Positions 44,806 through 52,732 of a stretch of 64,000 nucleotides of DNA are shown here, piece by piece. The first letter of the stretch is position 1, and each line of letters starts with the position of its first letter. The stretch covers positions 1-64,000 of the forward strand of contig JAKFVL010000001.1 of assembly GCA_021732215.1 (NCBI GenBank), written 5' to 3'. The position numbers and the translations under genes were made by a program. Below the pieces are notes generated by a model that saw only the letters and a list, made by a program, of their open reading frames with translations, ran no database searches and was not told the DNA's origin. This DNA comes from Hyphomicrobiales bacterium (GTDB lineage Bacteria > Pseudomonadota > Alphaproteobacteria > Rhizobiales > Xanthobacteraceae).

Positions 44806-45879
44806 ATGGCGACCAGCACAACCCTTCCCGCCGGCGACTTCCGCACCTCCTATGCGGCGGACACGACGATCTTTCCAACCACGACCAGCCGCAATTTCGC
44901 TATTCTGAGCATCGTTCTGATCTGCTTCGCGCCGATGGTGCTGAGCCAGTACTGGCTCAGCCTTCTGATCCAGATCGGTATCTTCGGCATTGCCGCATTG
45001 GGCCTGAACATTCTTGTCGGATTCACCGGGCAGATCTCCGTCGGCCACGCCGCGTTTTTCGGGTTCGGCGCGTTCACGTCTGCTTATCTGTCTAACCATT
45101 TCCCGATTCCCGTCTTCTTCGCCATTCCTCTCGCCGGCGTCGTCACCGCCCTCGTCGGACTGATCTTTGGCCTGCCGGCCGCGCGGCTGAAAGGCCTTTA
45201 TCTCGTCATCGCGACGCTGGCCGCCCAATACATCCTGCTCGACTTTTTCGGGCGCGCTGACTGGTTCACCGGCGGCACCGTTCCGGCGCTGGCAAAGCCG
45301 TTCTCGATCTTCGGCTATAACATCCGCGGTGACCGCAACTATTTTTACGTCGTGCTGGCCTATGTCGTGGTTTGCTATCTGCTCGTCACCAACCTGATGC
45401 GCACCCGCGACGGCCGTGCGCTGGTGGCGGTGCGCGATCATTATCTCTCGGCAGAGATCATGGGCATCAACCTGACAAAATACCGGACGCTGTCGTTCGG
45501 CCTCGCCGCGTTCTTTGCCGGCGTCGCAGGCGGGCTCTACGCGCACTACAACCAGATCGTATCCAATGAGGGTTTCGGGATCGACCGGTCGATCATCTTT
45601 CTCGCCATGGTCATCATCGGCGGCGTCGGCTCGATCATGGGCACCTTGATGGGCACGGCCTTCATGGTGCTGCTGCCGGAATCGATGGAGTGGCTGAGTG
45701 TCGCGTTGCGCGGCAGCCCGATCGATCAGATGCTCGGACTGAAGAACAACATCGCATTCTTGCGCGAGGTTGCGATCGGTCTGATTATCGTGGTGTTTCT
45801 GATTTTCGAGCCGGACGGCCTGGCGCACAGGTGGCGTCAGATCAAGGCTTACTGGAAGCTCTACCCGTTTTCGCATTGA
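44806..45879 (+). CDS. branched-chain amino acid-type ABC transporter permease (LivM-like)
   Basis: 357 aa with about nine to ten membrane segments. Family marks are ALGLNILVGFTGQISVGHAA, LPAARLKGLYLVIATLAAQY and GGVGSIMGTLMGTAFMVLLP. Only two bases separate it from the LivH-like gene. It is the second permease subunit. Confidence 0.92.
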   Translation: MATSTTLPAGDFRTSYAADTTIFPTTTSRNFAILSIVLICFAPMVLSQYWLSLLIQIGIFGIAALGLNILVGFTGQISVGHAAFFGFGAFTSAYLSNHFPIPVFFAIPLAGVVTALVGLIFGLPAARLKGLYLVIATLAAQYILLDFFGRADWFTGGTVPALAKPFSIFGYNIRGDRNYFYVVLAYVVVCYLLVTNLMRTRDGRALVAVRDHYLSAEIMGINLTKYRTLSFGLAAFFAGVAGGLYAHYNQIVSNEGFGIDRSIIFLAMVIIGGVGSIMGTLMGTAFMVLLPESMEWLSVALRGSPIDQMLGLKNNIAFLREVAIGLIIVVFLIFEPDGLAHRWRQIKAYWKLYPFSH

Positions 45880-45925
45880 GGTCTCAACGGGCCGGAGAAA
45901 ATAACGACCTCGTGGAGGAAGTACG

Positions 45926-47194
45926 ATGAAGATGAAAGCATTTCTCGGAAGCGCGTCGCTTCTGGTCGCTCTCGCCACGACCGGCGGCATGGCGCAGGCA
46001 CAGGTCAACGTCGGTCAGCTCGCCGACTATTCCGGTCCGACATCCGACGTCGGCACGCCGTTCGGCCAGGGCATTGCCGATGCATTCGCATGGGTGAACA
46101 AGAACGGCGGCAAATTCAACGTCGATACCGTTGACTACGGCTATCAGGTGCCGCGCGCCGTCGCGCAGTACAAGAAGTGGTCGGGCGGCGACAAGGTCGC
46201 GGCCATCCTTGGCTGGGGAACTGCCGACACCGAAGCGCTGATCGGCTTCGTGTCAGACGACAAGATACCCTATATGTCGGCGTCCTACGCCGGTGCGCTC
46301 ACCGATCCGACCGGCGCAGGCGGCAAAGGCAAGGCCGCGCCGTATAATCTGTTCTATGGCCCGAGCTATTCGGACGCCCTGCGCGGCATGCTGACCTGGG
46401 CGGCGGACGACTGGAAGGCCAAGGGTCAGGCCGGCAAGCCCAAGTATGTTCATATGGGCGCCAACCATCCCTACCCCAACGCGCCGAAGGAAGCCGGTGA
46501 AACGCTCGCCAAGGAACTCGGATTCGACGTGCTGCCGGCCGTGCAGTTCGCGCTGACGCCGGGTGACTACAGCGCGCAGTGCCTGACCTTGAAGAGCTCG
46601 GGAGCGAACTACGCCTATCTCGGCAACACCGCAGGCTCGAACATCTCGGTGCTCAAGGCTTGCAAGACCGCGGGTGTCAACGTCCAGTTCCTCGGCAACG
46701 TCTGGGGCATGGACGAGAATGCCGCGAAAGCAGCGGGCGACGCCGCCGACGGTGTGGTGTTTCCGCTGCGCACGGCCGTCGCCTGGGGCGGCAACGCACC
46801 CGGCATGAAGACTGTGCAGGAAATTTCCAAGATGTCGGATGCGGCCGGCACCGCCTATCGTCCGGTCCACTACATCGCGGGCGTCTGCACAGCGCTCTAC
46901 ATGAGAGAAGCGCTCGACGCAGCCGCCAAAGGCGGCGGCGTGACAGGCCCAAGCCTCAAGGCTGCGTTCTATCAGAAGAAGGATTGGGTGCCGGCAGGCA
47001 TGGAAGGCGTCTGTGTGCCGTCGACCTGGACCGACAAGGACCACCGCGGCACGCTCAAGGTCGATCTCTACCGGATGAAAGTCGGTGGTGCGACCGACGC
47101 GCCGGTGGCCGATCTGATCAAGAACGGCACGGTGAAGCTCGAGAAAGTGAAAACAGTCGACCTTCCGCGCAAGGCCGAATGGCTCGGGTGGTAA
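45926..47194 (+). CDS. periplasmic substrate-binding protein of Liv-type ABC transporter
   Basis: 422 aa. The signal peptide is LGSASLLVALATTGGMAQAQ, then a Leu/Ile/Val-binding-protein fold (Peripla_BP_6). The start of the mature domain reads VNVGQLADYSGPTSDVGTPF, which keeps the D-x-SGP.S pattern of the family. The insert IPYMSASYAGALTDPTGAGG and the C-terminal DHRGTLKVDLYRMKVGG fit binding proteins of the aromatic/carboxylate-type branch. Which acid it binds cannot be read from sequence. It is the most highly expected product of the operon, and a strong hairpin follows the gene. Confidence 0.9.
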   Translation: MKMKAFLGSASLLVALATTGGMAQAQVNVGQLADYSGPTSDVGTPFGQGIADAFAWVNKNGGKFNVDTVDYGYQVPRAVAQYKKWSGGDKVAAILGWGTADTEALIGFVSDDKIPYMSASYAGALTDPTGAGGKGKAAPYNLFYGPSYSDALRGMLTWAADDWKAKGQAGKPKYVHMGANHPYPNAPKEAGETLAKELGFDVLPAVQFALTPGDYSAQCLTLKSSGANYAYLGNTAGSNISVLKACKTAGVNVQFLGNVWGMDENAAKAAGDAADGVVFPLRTAVAWGGNAPGMKTVQEISKMSDAAGTAYRPVHYIAGVCTALYMREALDAAAKGGGVTGPSLKAAFYQKKDWVPAGMEGVCVPSTWTDKDHRGTLKVDLYRMKVGGATDAPVADLIKNGTVKLEKVKTVDLPRKAEWLGW

Positions 47195-47205
47195 GCAACT
47201 GAAAC

Positions 47206-47234
47206 GTCATGGCCGGGCTCATCCCGGCCATGAC
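47206..47234. terminator. 12-bp perfect hairpin after the binding-protein gene
   Basis: GTCATGGCCGGG-CTCAT-CCCGGCCATGAC is a perfect 12-bp stem, 12 bp after the stop. There is no T-run after it, so it may act as an RNA-stabilising or attenuating hairpin between the binding-protein gene and the LivF-like gene rather than a full terminator. It also resembles a repeat motif common in this bacterial group. Confidence 0.6.
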
Positions 47235-47257
47235 GAGCTCATCGATCGAGGCATCCC

Positions 47258-48097
47258 ATGTTGCAGCCCACGCCAGAGCCTGGCAAAACGCCAACAGCGG
47301 CAACCGCCGCTGCTCTCCTTGCCGTGCGCAACATCGAGGTGGTCTACGACAACGTCATCCTCGTGCTGCGGGGCCTCTCCATCGACGTGCCAAAGGGTGC
47401 GATCGTGGCGCTCCTCGGGGCCAATGGCGCGGGCAAGTCCACGACGCTGAAAGCCATCTCCGGCCTGCTCAAGACCGAGGAAGGTGAAGTCACGCGCGGC
47501 GAGATCGTGTTCGACGGCGAGCGCATCGACGGCACCGATCCCGACAAGATCGTCCGCAAGGGAATTTTCCAGGTCATGGAAGGCCGCCGCATCATCGCCG
47601 ACATGACTTCTATCGAGAATCTCCGGCTCGGAGCGTTCACCCGCCGCGATACCGAAGTCGATGCCGACATCGACATGGTGTTCAGTTATTTCCCGCGGCT
47701 GCGTGAACGCACCGGCCTCGCCGGATATCTCTCCGGCGGCGAGCAGCAGATGCTGGCGATCGGCCGGGCGTTGATGGCGCGTCCGAAACTGATCCTGATG
47801 GACGAACCGTCGATGGGGCTGTCCCCGCTGCTGGTGAAAGAGGTGTTCGGCATCATCCGCCAGATCAACCGCGATCTCGGCGTCACGATCCTGCTGGTCG
47901 AGCAGAACGCCCGCGCAGCGCTGTCGGTCGCCAGCCGCGGTTACATCATGGAGCAAGGCAAGGTCGTGCTCGACGGCACCGCGGATGAACTGCGCGACAA
48001 CGAGGACGTCAAGGAATTCTACCTCGGTGGCGCCGGCGACCAGCGCAAGAGCTTCAAGAACCTGAAGAGCTTCAAGCGAAGAAAGCGGTGGCTGTAA
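47258..48097 (+). CDS. branched-chain amino acid-type ABC transporter ATPase (LivF-like)
   Basis: 279 aa; second ATPase of the importer. Walker A LLGANGAGKSTTLKAIS, signature YLSGGEQQMLAIGRALM, Walker B LILMDEPSMGLSPLL, H-loop LLVEQNARAAL. The first ~20 residues (Pro/Thr/Ala-rich) precede the family start. It completes a five-gene transporter whose other members lie directly upstream. Confidence 0.92.
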   Translation: MLQPTPEPGKTPTAATAAALLAVRNIEVVYDNVILVLRGLSIDVPKGAIVALLGANGAGKSTTLKAISGLLKTEEGEVTRGEIVFDGERIDGTDPDKIVRKGIFQVMEGRRIIADMTSIENLRLGAFTRRDTEVDADIDMVFSYFPRLRERTGLAGYLSGGEQQMLAIGRALMARPKLILMDEPSMGLSPLLVKEVFGIIRQINRDLGVTILLVEQNARAALSVASRGYIMEQGKVVLDGTADELRDNEDVKEFYLGGAGDQRKSFKNLKSFKRRKRWL

Positions 48098-48101
48098 AGA
48101 T

Positions 48102-48206
48102 GTCATCCTGAGATGCAAGTCGGTTACGGCGAGCCTCGAAGGATGGCCAAGAATAACAACGATCATCCTTCGAGAGGCTGGCGTTGCTTGCCCACCTCAG
48201 GATGAC
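48102..48206. repeat. 105-bp palindromic repeat, family C
   Basis: Ends are the perfect 11-bp inverted repeat GTCATCCTGAG (48102-48112) and CTCAGGATGAC (48196-48206). An inner pair CTCGAAGGATG (48135-48145) / CATCCTTCGAG (48164-48174) extends the fold. It fills the gap between the LivF-like and PaaK-like genes. Confidence 0.85.
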
Positions 48207-48221
48207 GACTGAGGACGATCC

Positions 48222-49454
48222 ATGACTGCACATTACGATGCTCTCGAAACCCGCAGCCCCACGGAGCGCGACAAGAGCCTGTTCGCGCAGTTGCCTGACA
48301 TATTGCGGGCAGCGATGAAGGCGCCGGGCTATGCGAAGCATCTTGCGGGCCTGAAGCTGGAAGCGATCAACAACCGTGCGGCGCTTGCGACTTTGCCAGT
48401 GCTGCGCAAGTCGGATTTGCCCGCATTACATAAAGCCGCGCCGCCGTTCGGCGGCTTCGTACCGGCCGCGCCCGGATCGTTCGCGCGATTGTTCACCTCG
48501 CCCGGTCCGATCTTCGAGCCGGAACCGGCACATTCCGACCCCTGGCGCGGCGCGCGGGCCTTGTACGCCGCCGGTTTGCGGGCCGGCGACGTCGTTCTGA
48601 ACACCTTCAGTTACCACCTGACGCCGGGCGGCTTCATCTTCGACAGCTCGGCTCGCGCGCTTGGCTGCGCAGTGATCCCAGCGGGTCCCGGCAACACCGA
48701 ACAGCAGTTCGAGGTGATCGAGGCATATAAGCCGGTCGCTTACAGCGGCACGCCGGACTTCCTGAAGATTTTGCTGGATGCAGGGGCGAAAGCCGGACGG
48801 GATGTCTCCTCGATCAAGCGCGCGATGGTATCCGGCGCGGCGTTTCCAAAATCGTTGCAGGAGGAAATGAAATCGCGCGGTATCGACGCATATCAAACCT
48901 ACGGCACCGCCGATCTCGGGGTGATCGCATACGAGTCGTCCGCCCGTGAGGGGCTCATCATCAGCGAGAATCTGATCGTCGAAGTCGTCAAGCCCGGCAC
49001 TGGCGATCCCGTGCCCGACGGCGATGTCGGTGAGATCGTCGTGACCTCCCTCGACCCGCATCATCCCTGGATTCGTCTCGCACTCGGCGATCTGACCGCG
49101 ATGATGAGCGGCATAAGTCCCTGCGGCCGAACCAATGCCCGCATCAAGGGATGGATGGGCCGCGCCGATCAGACCGCGAAGGTGAAAGGCATGTTCGTGC
49201 GGCCCGAGCAGGTTTCCGAAGTCGGCAAGCGCCACCCGGAGCTCGGGAGGCTGCGCCTCGTCGTGACCCGCGAGGGCGAAAGCGACGCCATGACGCTGCA
49301 CGCCGAATGCGCATCGACAAACGATACGTTGCGCGATCAGGTATCGGCGACGCTGCAGTCGATCGCGAAGCTGAAAGGCAACGTATCGCTCGTTGCCGTC
49401 GGCGCGCTGCCGAACGACGGCCGGATTATCGCCGACGAACGCAAGGTGGATTAA
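48222..49454 (+). CDS. phenylacetate-CoA-ligase-like AMP-forming enzyme (PaaK family)
   Basis: 410 aa, shorter than FadD-type ligases and organised like PaaK. It includes LPVLRKSDLPALHKAAPPFG near residue 60, FNTFSYHLTPGG-like substrate region (VLNTFSYHLTPGGFIF), AYQTYGTADLGVIAYES as the adenylate site, and GWMGRADQTAKVKGMFVRPE near the C-terminal domain. It probably activates an aryl or arylacetic acid taken up by the Liv system; the exact acid is not known. It is the last gene of the rightward operon. Confidence 0.85.
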   Translation: MTAHYDALETRSPTERDKSLFAQLPDILRAAMKAPGYAKHLAGLKLEAINNRAALATLPVLRKSDLPALHKAAPPFGGFVPAAPGSFARLFTSPGPIFEPEPAHSDPWRGARALYAAGLRAGDVVLNTFSYHLTPGGFIFDSSARALGCAVIPAGPGNTEQQFEVIEAYKPVAYSGTPDFLKILLDAGAKAGRDVSSIKRAMVSGAAFPKSLQEEMKSRGIDAYQTYGTADLGVIAYESSAREGLIISENLIVEVVKPGTGDPVPDGDVGEIVVTSLDPHHPWIRLALGDLTAMMSGISPCGRTNARIKGWMGRADQTAKVKGMFVRPEQVSEVGKRHPELGRLRLVVTREGESDAMTLHAECASTNDTLRDQVSATLQSIAKLKGNVSLVAVGALPNDGRIIADERKVD

Positions 49455-49505
49455 CTTCTGGACTTTGCCGTCGGGACGCGCGAAGCGCGGCTCCGAACAA
49501 CCGGG

Positions 49506-50222
49506 TCAATCGAAAAACGCCACTGTCTCTGGAATGCTCGCGCGTGAGGTGCGGTAGCTGTTCACGAGTTGATCGTTGTCGGCATAACCGAACGAAATGC
49601 CGCAGACCACGCGGCGATCATCCGCCAGCTTGAAACGATTGCGGATCAGTTTCGACTGCCGCGCCAGCGCCGCCTGCGGGATGGTGCCGAGCCCGAGCGC
49701 CTGCGCCGCCAGCATGAAGTTGCCGACATAAGCGCCGCAATCCACCGCACCATAGACTCCGAGCGGCTCGTCGGTATGGATGATCGCGACATGCGGCGCG
49801 CCGAAGAAGTTATAGTTCTCCATCGCCTGCTTCGCGTAGGCAGCCTTGTCGCCGCGTGCGATGCCGAGCGTGTTGTAAAGCTGAAAACCGCTCTCGCGCC
49901 GCCTCTCCAGATAAACACCGAGGTACTCGCGCGGCGGCGGGAAATCGTGTTCGCCCTCGCCCGTCGCCGCCGCAGCATAAATTTCCTTGCGGAAGGCTTC
50001 CTTGGCATCGCCACTGATGATCAACACCTGCCACGGCTGGCTGTTGCACCATGACGCCGTGCGTTGAGCCGTCGTCAACAGGCGTTCGATAACCGCGCGC
50101 GGCACCGGCTCCGGCTTGAACGCGCGGCAAGAATAGCGCTCGTTGAGCAGTTCCTCCAGAACAGCGATGCGCTGATCGGTGGAATGCTTCGGCTTGCTTT
50201 GTGCACTTACAGCATCAGCCAT
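49506..50222 (-). CDS. nitroreductase family protein
   Basis: FMN-dependent oxidoreductase fold of 238 aa. Marks: LLNERYSCRAFKPEPVPRAV, QRTASWCNSQPWQVLIISG (the FMN-binding start region), and CGISFGYADNDQLVNSYRT at the end. Substrates of the family range from nitroaromatics and quinones to flavins and enones. It is the promoter-distal gene of the leftward acyl-CoA cluster, so a reduction step in the same pathway is possible but unproven. The ATG at 50222 is preferred over upstream in-frame codons. Confidence 0.85.
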   Translation of the reverse strand: MADAVSAQSKPKHSTDQRIAVLEELLNERYSCRAFKPEPVPRAVIERLLTTAQRTASWCNSQPWQVLIISGDAKEAFRKEIYAAAATGEGEHDFPPPREYLGVYLERRRESGFQLYNTLGIARGDKAAYAKQAMENYNFFGAPHVAIIHTDEPLGVYGAVDCGAYVGNFMLAAQALGLGTIPQAALARQSKLIRNRFKLADDRRVVCGISFGYADNDQLVNSYRTSRASIPETVAFFD

Positions 50223-50241
50223 CTCGTCAGCTCTTTCTTGG

Positions 50242-50290
50242 GCACATGATCTGATCCGAAAAACGGTTCCCACTTTTCGGGATCATGTGC
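50242..50290. repeat. short palindromic repeat, family A, copy 2
   Basis: GCACATGATC (50242-50251) and GATCATGTGC (50281-50290) are perfect 10-bp arms around a core with CCGAAAAACGGTTCCCAC. Same element as at 6912-6951 and 56360-56403. Its last eight bases overlap the 3' end of the acyl-CoA dehydrogenase gene, including the stop. Confidence 0.8.
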
Positions 50291-51533
50291 GTCCCTTGGT
50301 CGGAATCTGGTTGAACGGCACGCTTTTGTCGACGCGGATATCGCCCGGCAGACCCAGCACGCGCTCGGCAATGATGTTGCGGAGAATTTCGTCGGTGCCG
50401 CCGGCGATGCGCATTCCAGGCGCACCAAGCAGCATCGCCTGAAACGGCCCATACGTTTCTGCGGTCTCGGCGTCATTGAGGACGCCGGCTGCGCCTTCCA
50501 GGTCCATGGCGTAGGCCGCGATATCCTGCACCATCACGCCTGCTACCAGCTTGCCGATGGAATTCTCCGGACCCGGGCGCTCGCCGCGCGACAGCGCAGA
50601 GATCGAGCGATAGCTGGTATATTTCAACCCGCTCGCCTTGCAGGCCCAATCGGCGAGCTTCGCACGTACCGCACGATCCTCGACCGCGGGAACACCGTCT
50701 TCGTTGATGACGTTCTGGCAGAACGCAAAGATTTCCGGGAAACCAGTGGCGATGCGCGAGCCGATCGACATCCGTTCGTTCATGAGCGTCGTCAGCGACA
50801 CATTCCAGCCGTCCCCGACGGCGCCAAGTCGCTGGCTGTCCGGAATACGAACGTCTGTAAAGAAAACCTCGTTGAAGTCCGATGCGCCGCTGACCTGCTT
50901 GATCGGCTTCACCTCGACGCCCTTGCTCTTCATGTCGAGGAAGAACATCGTCAGCCCCTTGTGCTTGGGGACTGTCGGGTCGGTACGGGTGATGAGAATG
51001 CCGTAGTCGGAATAGTGCGCGCCGCTGGTCCAGATTTTCTGACCGTTGACGATCCAGTCGCTGCCGTCGCGCTCGGCGCGGGTGCGCAGACCCGCGACGT
51101 CCGAGCCCGCCGACGGCTCGGAGAACAACTGGCACCAGATGTTTTCACCGCTTGCGAGCTTCGGCAGGTATTTGCACTTATGCTCCTCGCTCGCATACGC
51201 CATCACGGTCGGGCCGCACATGCCCTCACCGATCTGGAAAGGGCTTGTCAGTTTGCCATAGATGCCCTCTTCCTCCTGCCAGATCACGCGCTCTATCGGC
51301 GTTGCGCCGCGGCCGCCATATTCCTTCGGCCAGCTTAAACAGGCCCAGCCGCCTTCGGCCTTCTTCTTTTGCCACGCCTTGCCGACATCGACGATATTGC
51401 GATCCTTCAGCTTGATACGGCCGAGCGATGCTTTCGACAGCTCCGCTTCAAGTTCTTTCGGTGCATTCTCTTCAACGAACTTGCGCGCTTCGGCACGGAA
51501 GGCGGCTTCCTGTGGCGTATCGTCGAAATTCAT
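50283..51533 (-). CDS. acyl-CoA dehydrogenase, large partner
   Basis: FAD-dependent alpha,beta-dehydrogenation of an acyl-CoA; 416 aa. It has the normal family signature CQLFSEPSAGSDVAGLRTRA, WIVNGQKIWTSGAHYSDYGI, and the C-terminal GMRIAGGTDEILRNIIAERV. ATG at 51533. It follows a second, more divergent acyl-CoA dehydrogenase gene by 37 bp; such pairs often make alpha2beta2 enzymes (as with PimC/PimD or the actinobacterial FadE pairs). The 3' end runs into a palindromic repeat that supplies the final codons. Confidence 0.9.
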   Translation of the reverse strand: MNFDDTPQEAAFRAEARKFVEENAPKELEAELSKASLGRIKLKDRNIVDVGKAWQKKKAEGGWACLSWPKEYGGRGATPIERVIWQEEEGIYGKLTSPFQIGEGMCGPTVMAYASEEHKCKYLPKLASGENIWCQLFSEPSAGSDVAGLRTRAERDGSDWIVNGQKIWTSGAHYSDYGILITRTDPTVPKHKGLTMFFLDMKSKGVEVKPIKQVSGASDFNEVFFTDVRIPDSQRLGAVGDGWNVSLTTLMNERMSIGSRIATGFPEIFAFCQNVINEDGVPAVEDRAVRAKLADWACKASGLKYTSYRSISALSRGERPGPENSIGKLVAGVMVQDIAAYAMDLEGAAGVLNDAETAETYGPFQAMLLGAPGMRIAGGTDEILRNIIAERVLGLPGDIRVDKSVPFNQIPTKGRT

Positions 51534-51570
51534 CTGACGTATCCTTTCAGCGGATTTTTTTGCGGTTCGG

Positions 51571-52701
51571 TCAGGCGGCGGCATTCTTCCTGCGCATCCG
51601 GTCGATCAGAGCATCTTCCCAATATGACTGACTACCGAGCCCGAGCGCGAGCGCGTTCGACCGGCGATAATAGAGGTGGCAGTCGAACTCCCAGGTAAAG
51701 CCCATGCCACCATGGACCTGGATGTTCTGCTTCGAGCAATGCTGGAACGCCTGCGTCGCGCTGATGCGTGCGGTGGCTGCCGCTTCCGGCAATTCGCCCG
51801 CGTTGGTCGAAAGCGCCCACGCACCGTAATAACAATTGGAGCGCGCCAGCGTCGCCGAGACGTACATATCGGCGAGGACGTGCTTGACCGCCTGGAACGA
51901 CCCGATCGGACGGCCGAATGCGATGCGATCGAGCGCGTAGTCGCGGCCCATCTCCAGCGCACGGTCGGCGCCGCCGACCTGTTCGAATGCGGTGAGCACC
52001 GCGGCGCGATCAAGCACCTGCATGAGCAGATCCCAGCCCTCACCGGCTTTGCCGAGCGGTTCTGCAGGCGCATCCTTGAACGTGATCTCAGCCTGGTTGC
52101 GCGATGGATCGACCGCCTGCAAATCCTTGCGCGCGATGCCGATGCCTTTGAGATCGACAATATAAAGCGAGATATCCGTCTCGCGCCCCGACGAACCCGA
52201 TCGCGCAACGACGATCGCGATATCCGCAATCGCGCCATCTGGCACCGGCTTTTTGGTGCCGCTGATCTTGTTCTGCGCGACGCTCGTCGCGATCTTCTGT
52301 TGCGATGGATTGCCGGCGCCTTCGAACAGCGCCAGCGTGCCGATCGTTGTGCCCTGCGCAAGGCCCGGCAGATACTTCTGCTTCTGGTCGGCGGTGCCGG
52401 CCAGCATGATCGCTTCGGCTGCGAGATAGATCGACGACGAGAACGGCACTGGCGCAAGTGCGCGGCCCATCTCCTCGGCAATGACGCACAGTTCGAGATG
52501 GCCCGCGCCTGCACCGCCGTACTCCTCCGGAATCGCAACACCGAGGAAACCCATGCCCGCGAGGCCTTTCCACAATTCCTTGTCGTAGGGCGCCCTGCCC
52601 TCCAGCACGTTCCGCACCGCCTTCGGCGAGGAGTGCTCGGCCAGATAGCGGCGCGCTTCATCGCGCAGTTGCTTCTGGTCGTCGGAAAATTCGAAATTCA
52701 T
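51571..52701 (-). CDS. acyl-CoA dehydrogenase, small/divergent partner
   Basis: 376 aa. The N-terminus MNFEFSDDQKQLRDEARRYL and MGFLGVAIPEEYGGAGAGHL are typical. Where active enzymes carry the EP-AGSD signature this protein has ALFEGAGNPSQQKIATSV, so the flavin/substrate site looks altered. ALDRIAFGRPIGSFQAVKHV and QAFQHCSKQNIQVHGGMGFT are retained. Together with the upstream-spaced partner it probably forms a heteromeric dehydrogenase in which only one subunit type builds a complete active site. ATG at 52701. Confidence 0.88.
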   Translation of the reverse strand: MNFEFSDDQKQLRDEARRYLAEHSSPKAVRNVLEGRAPYDKELWKGLAGMGFLGVAIPEEYGGAGAGHLELCVIAEEMGRALAPVPFSSSIYLAAEAIMLAGTADQKQKYLPGLAQGTTIGTLALFEGAGNPSQQKIATSVAQNKISGTKKPVPDGAIADIAIVVARSGSSGRETDISLYIVDLKGIGIARKDLQAVDPSRNQAEITFKDAPAEPLGKAGEGWDLLMQVLDRAAVLTAFEQVGGADRALEMGRDYALDRIAFGRPIGSFQAVKHVLADMYVSATLARSNCYYGAWALSTNAGELPEAAATARISATQAFQHCSKQNIQVHGGMGFTWEFDCHLYYRRSNALALGLGSQSYWEDALIDRMRRKNAAA

Positions 52702-52732
52702 GATGCCGTCCCTCAATTGTTGTTCTTGTTCG

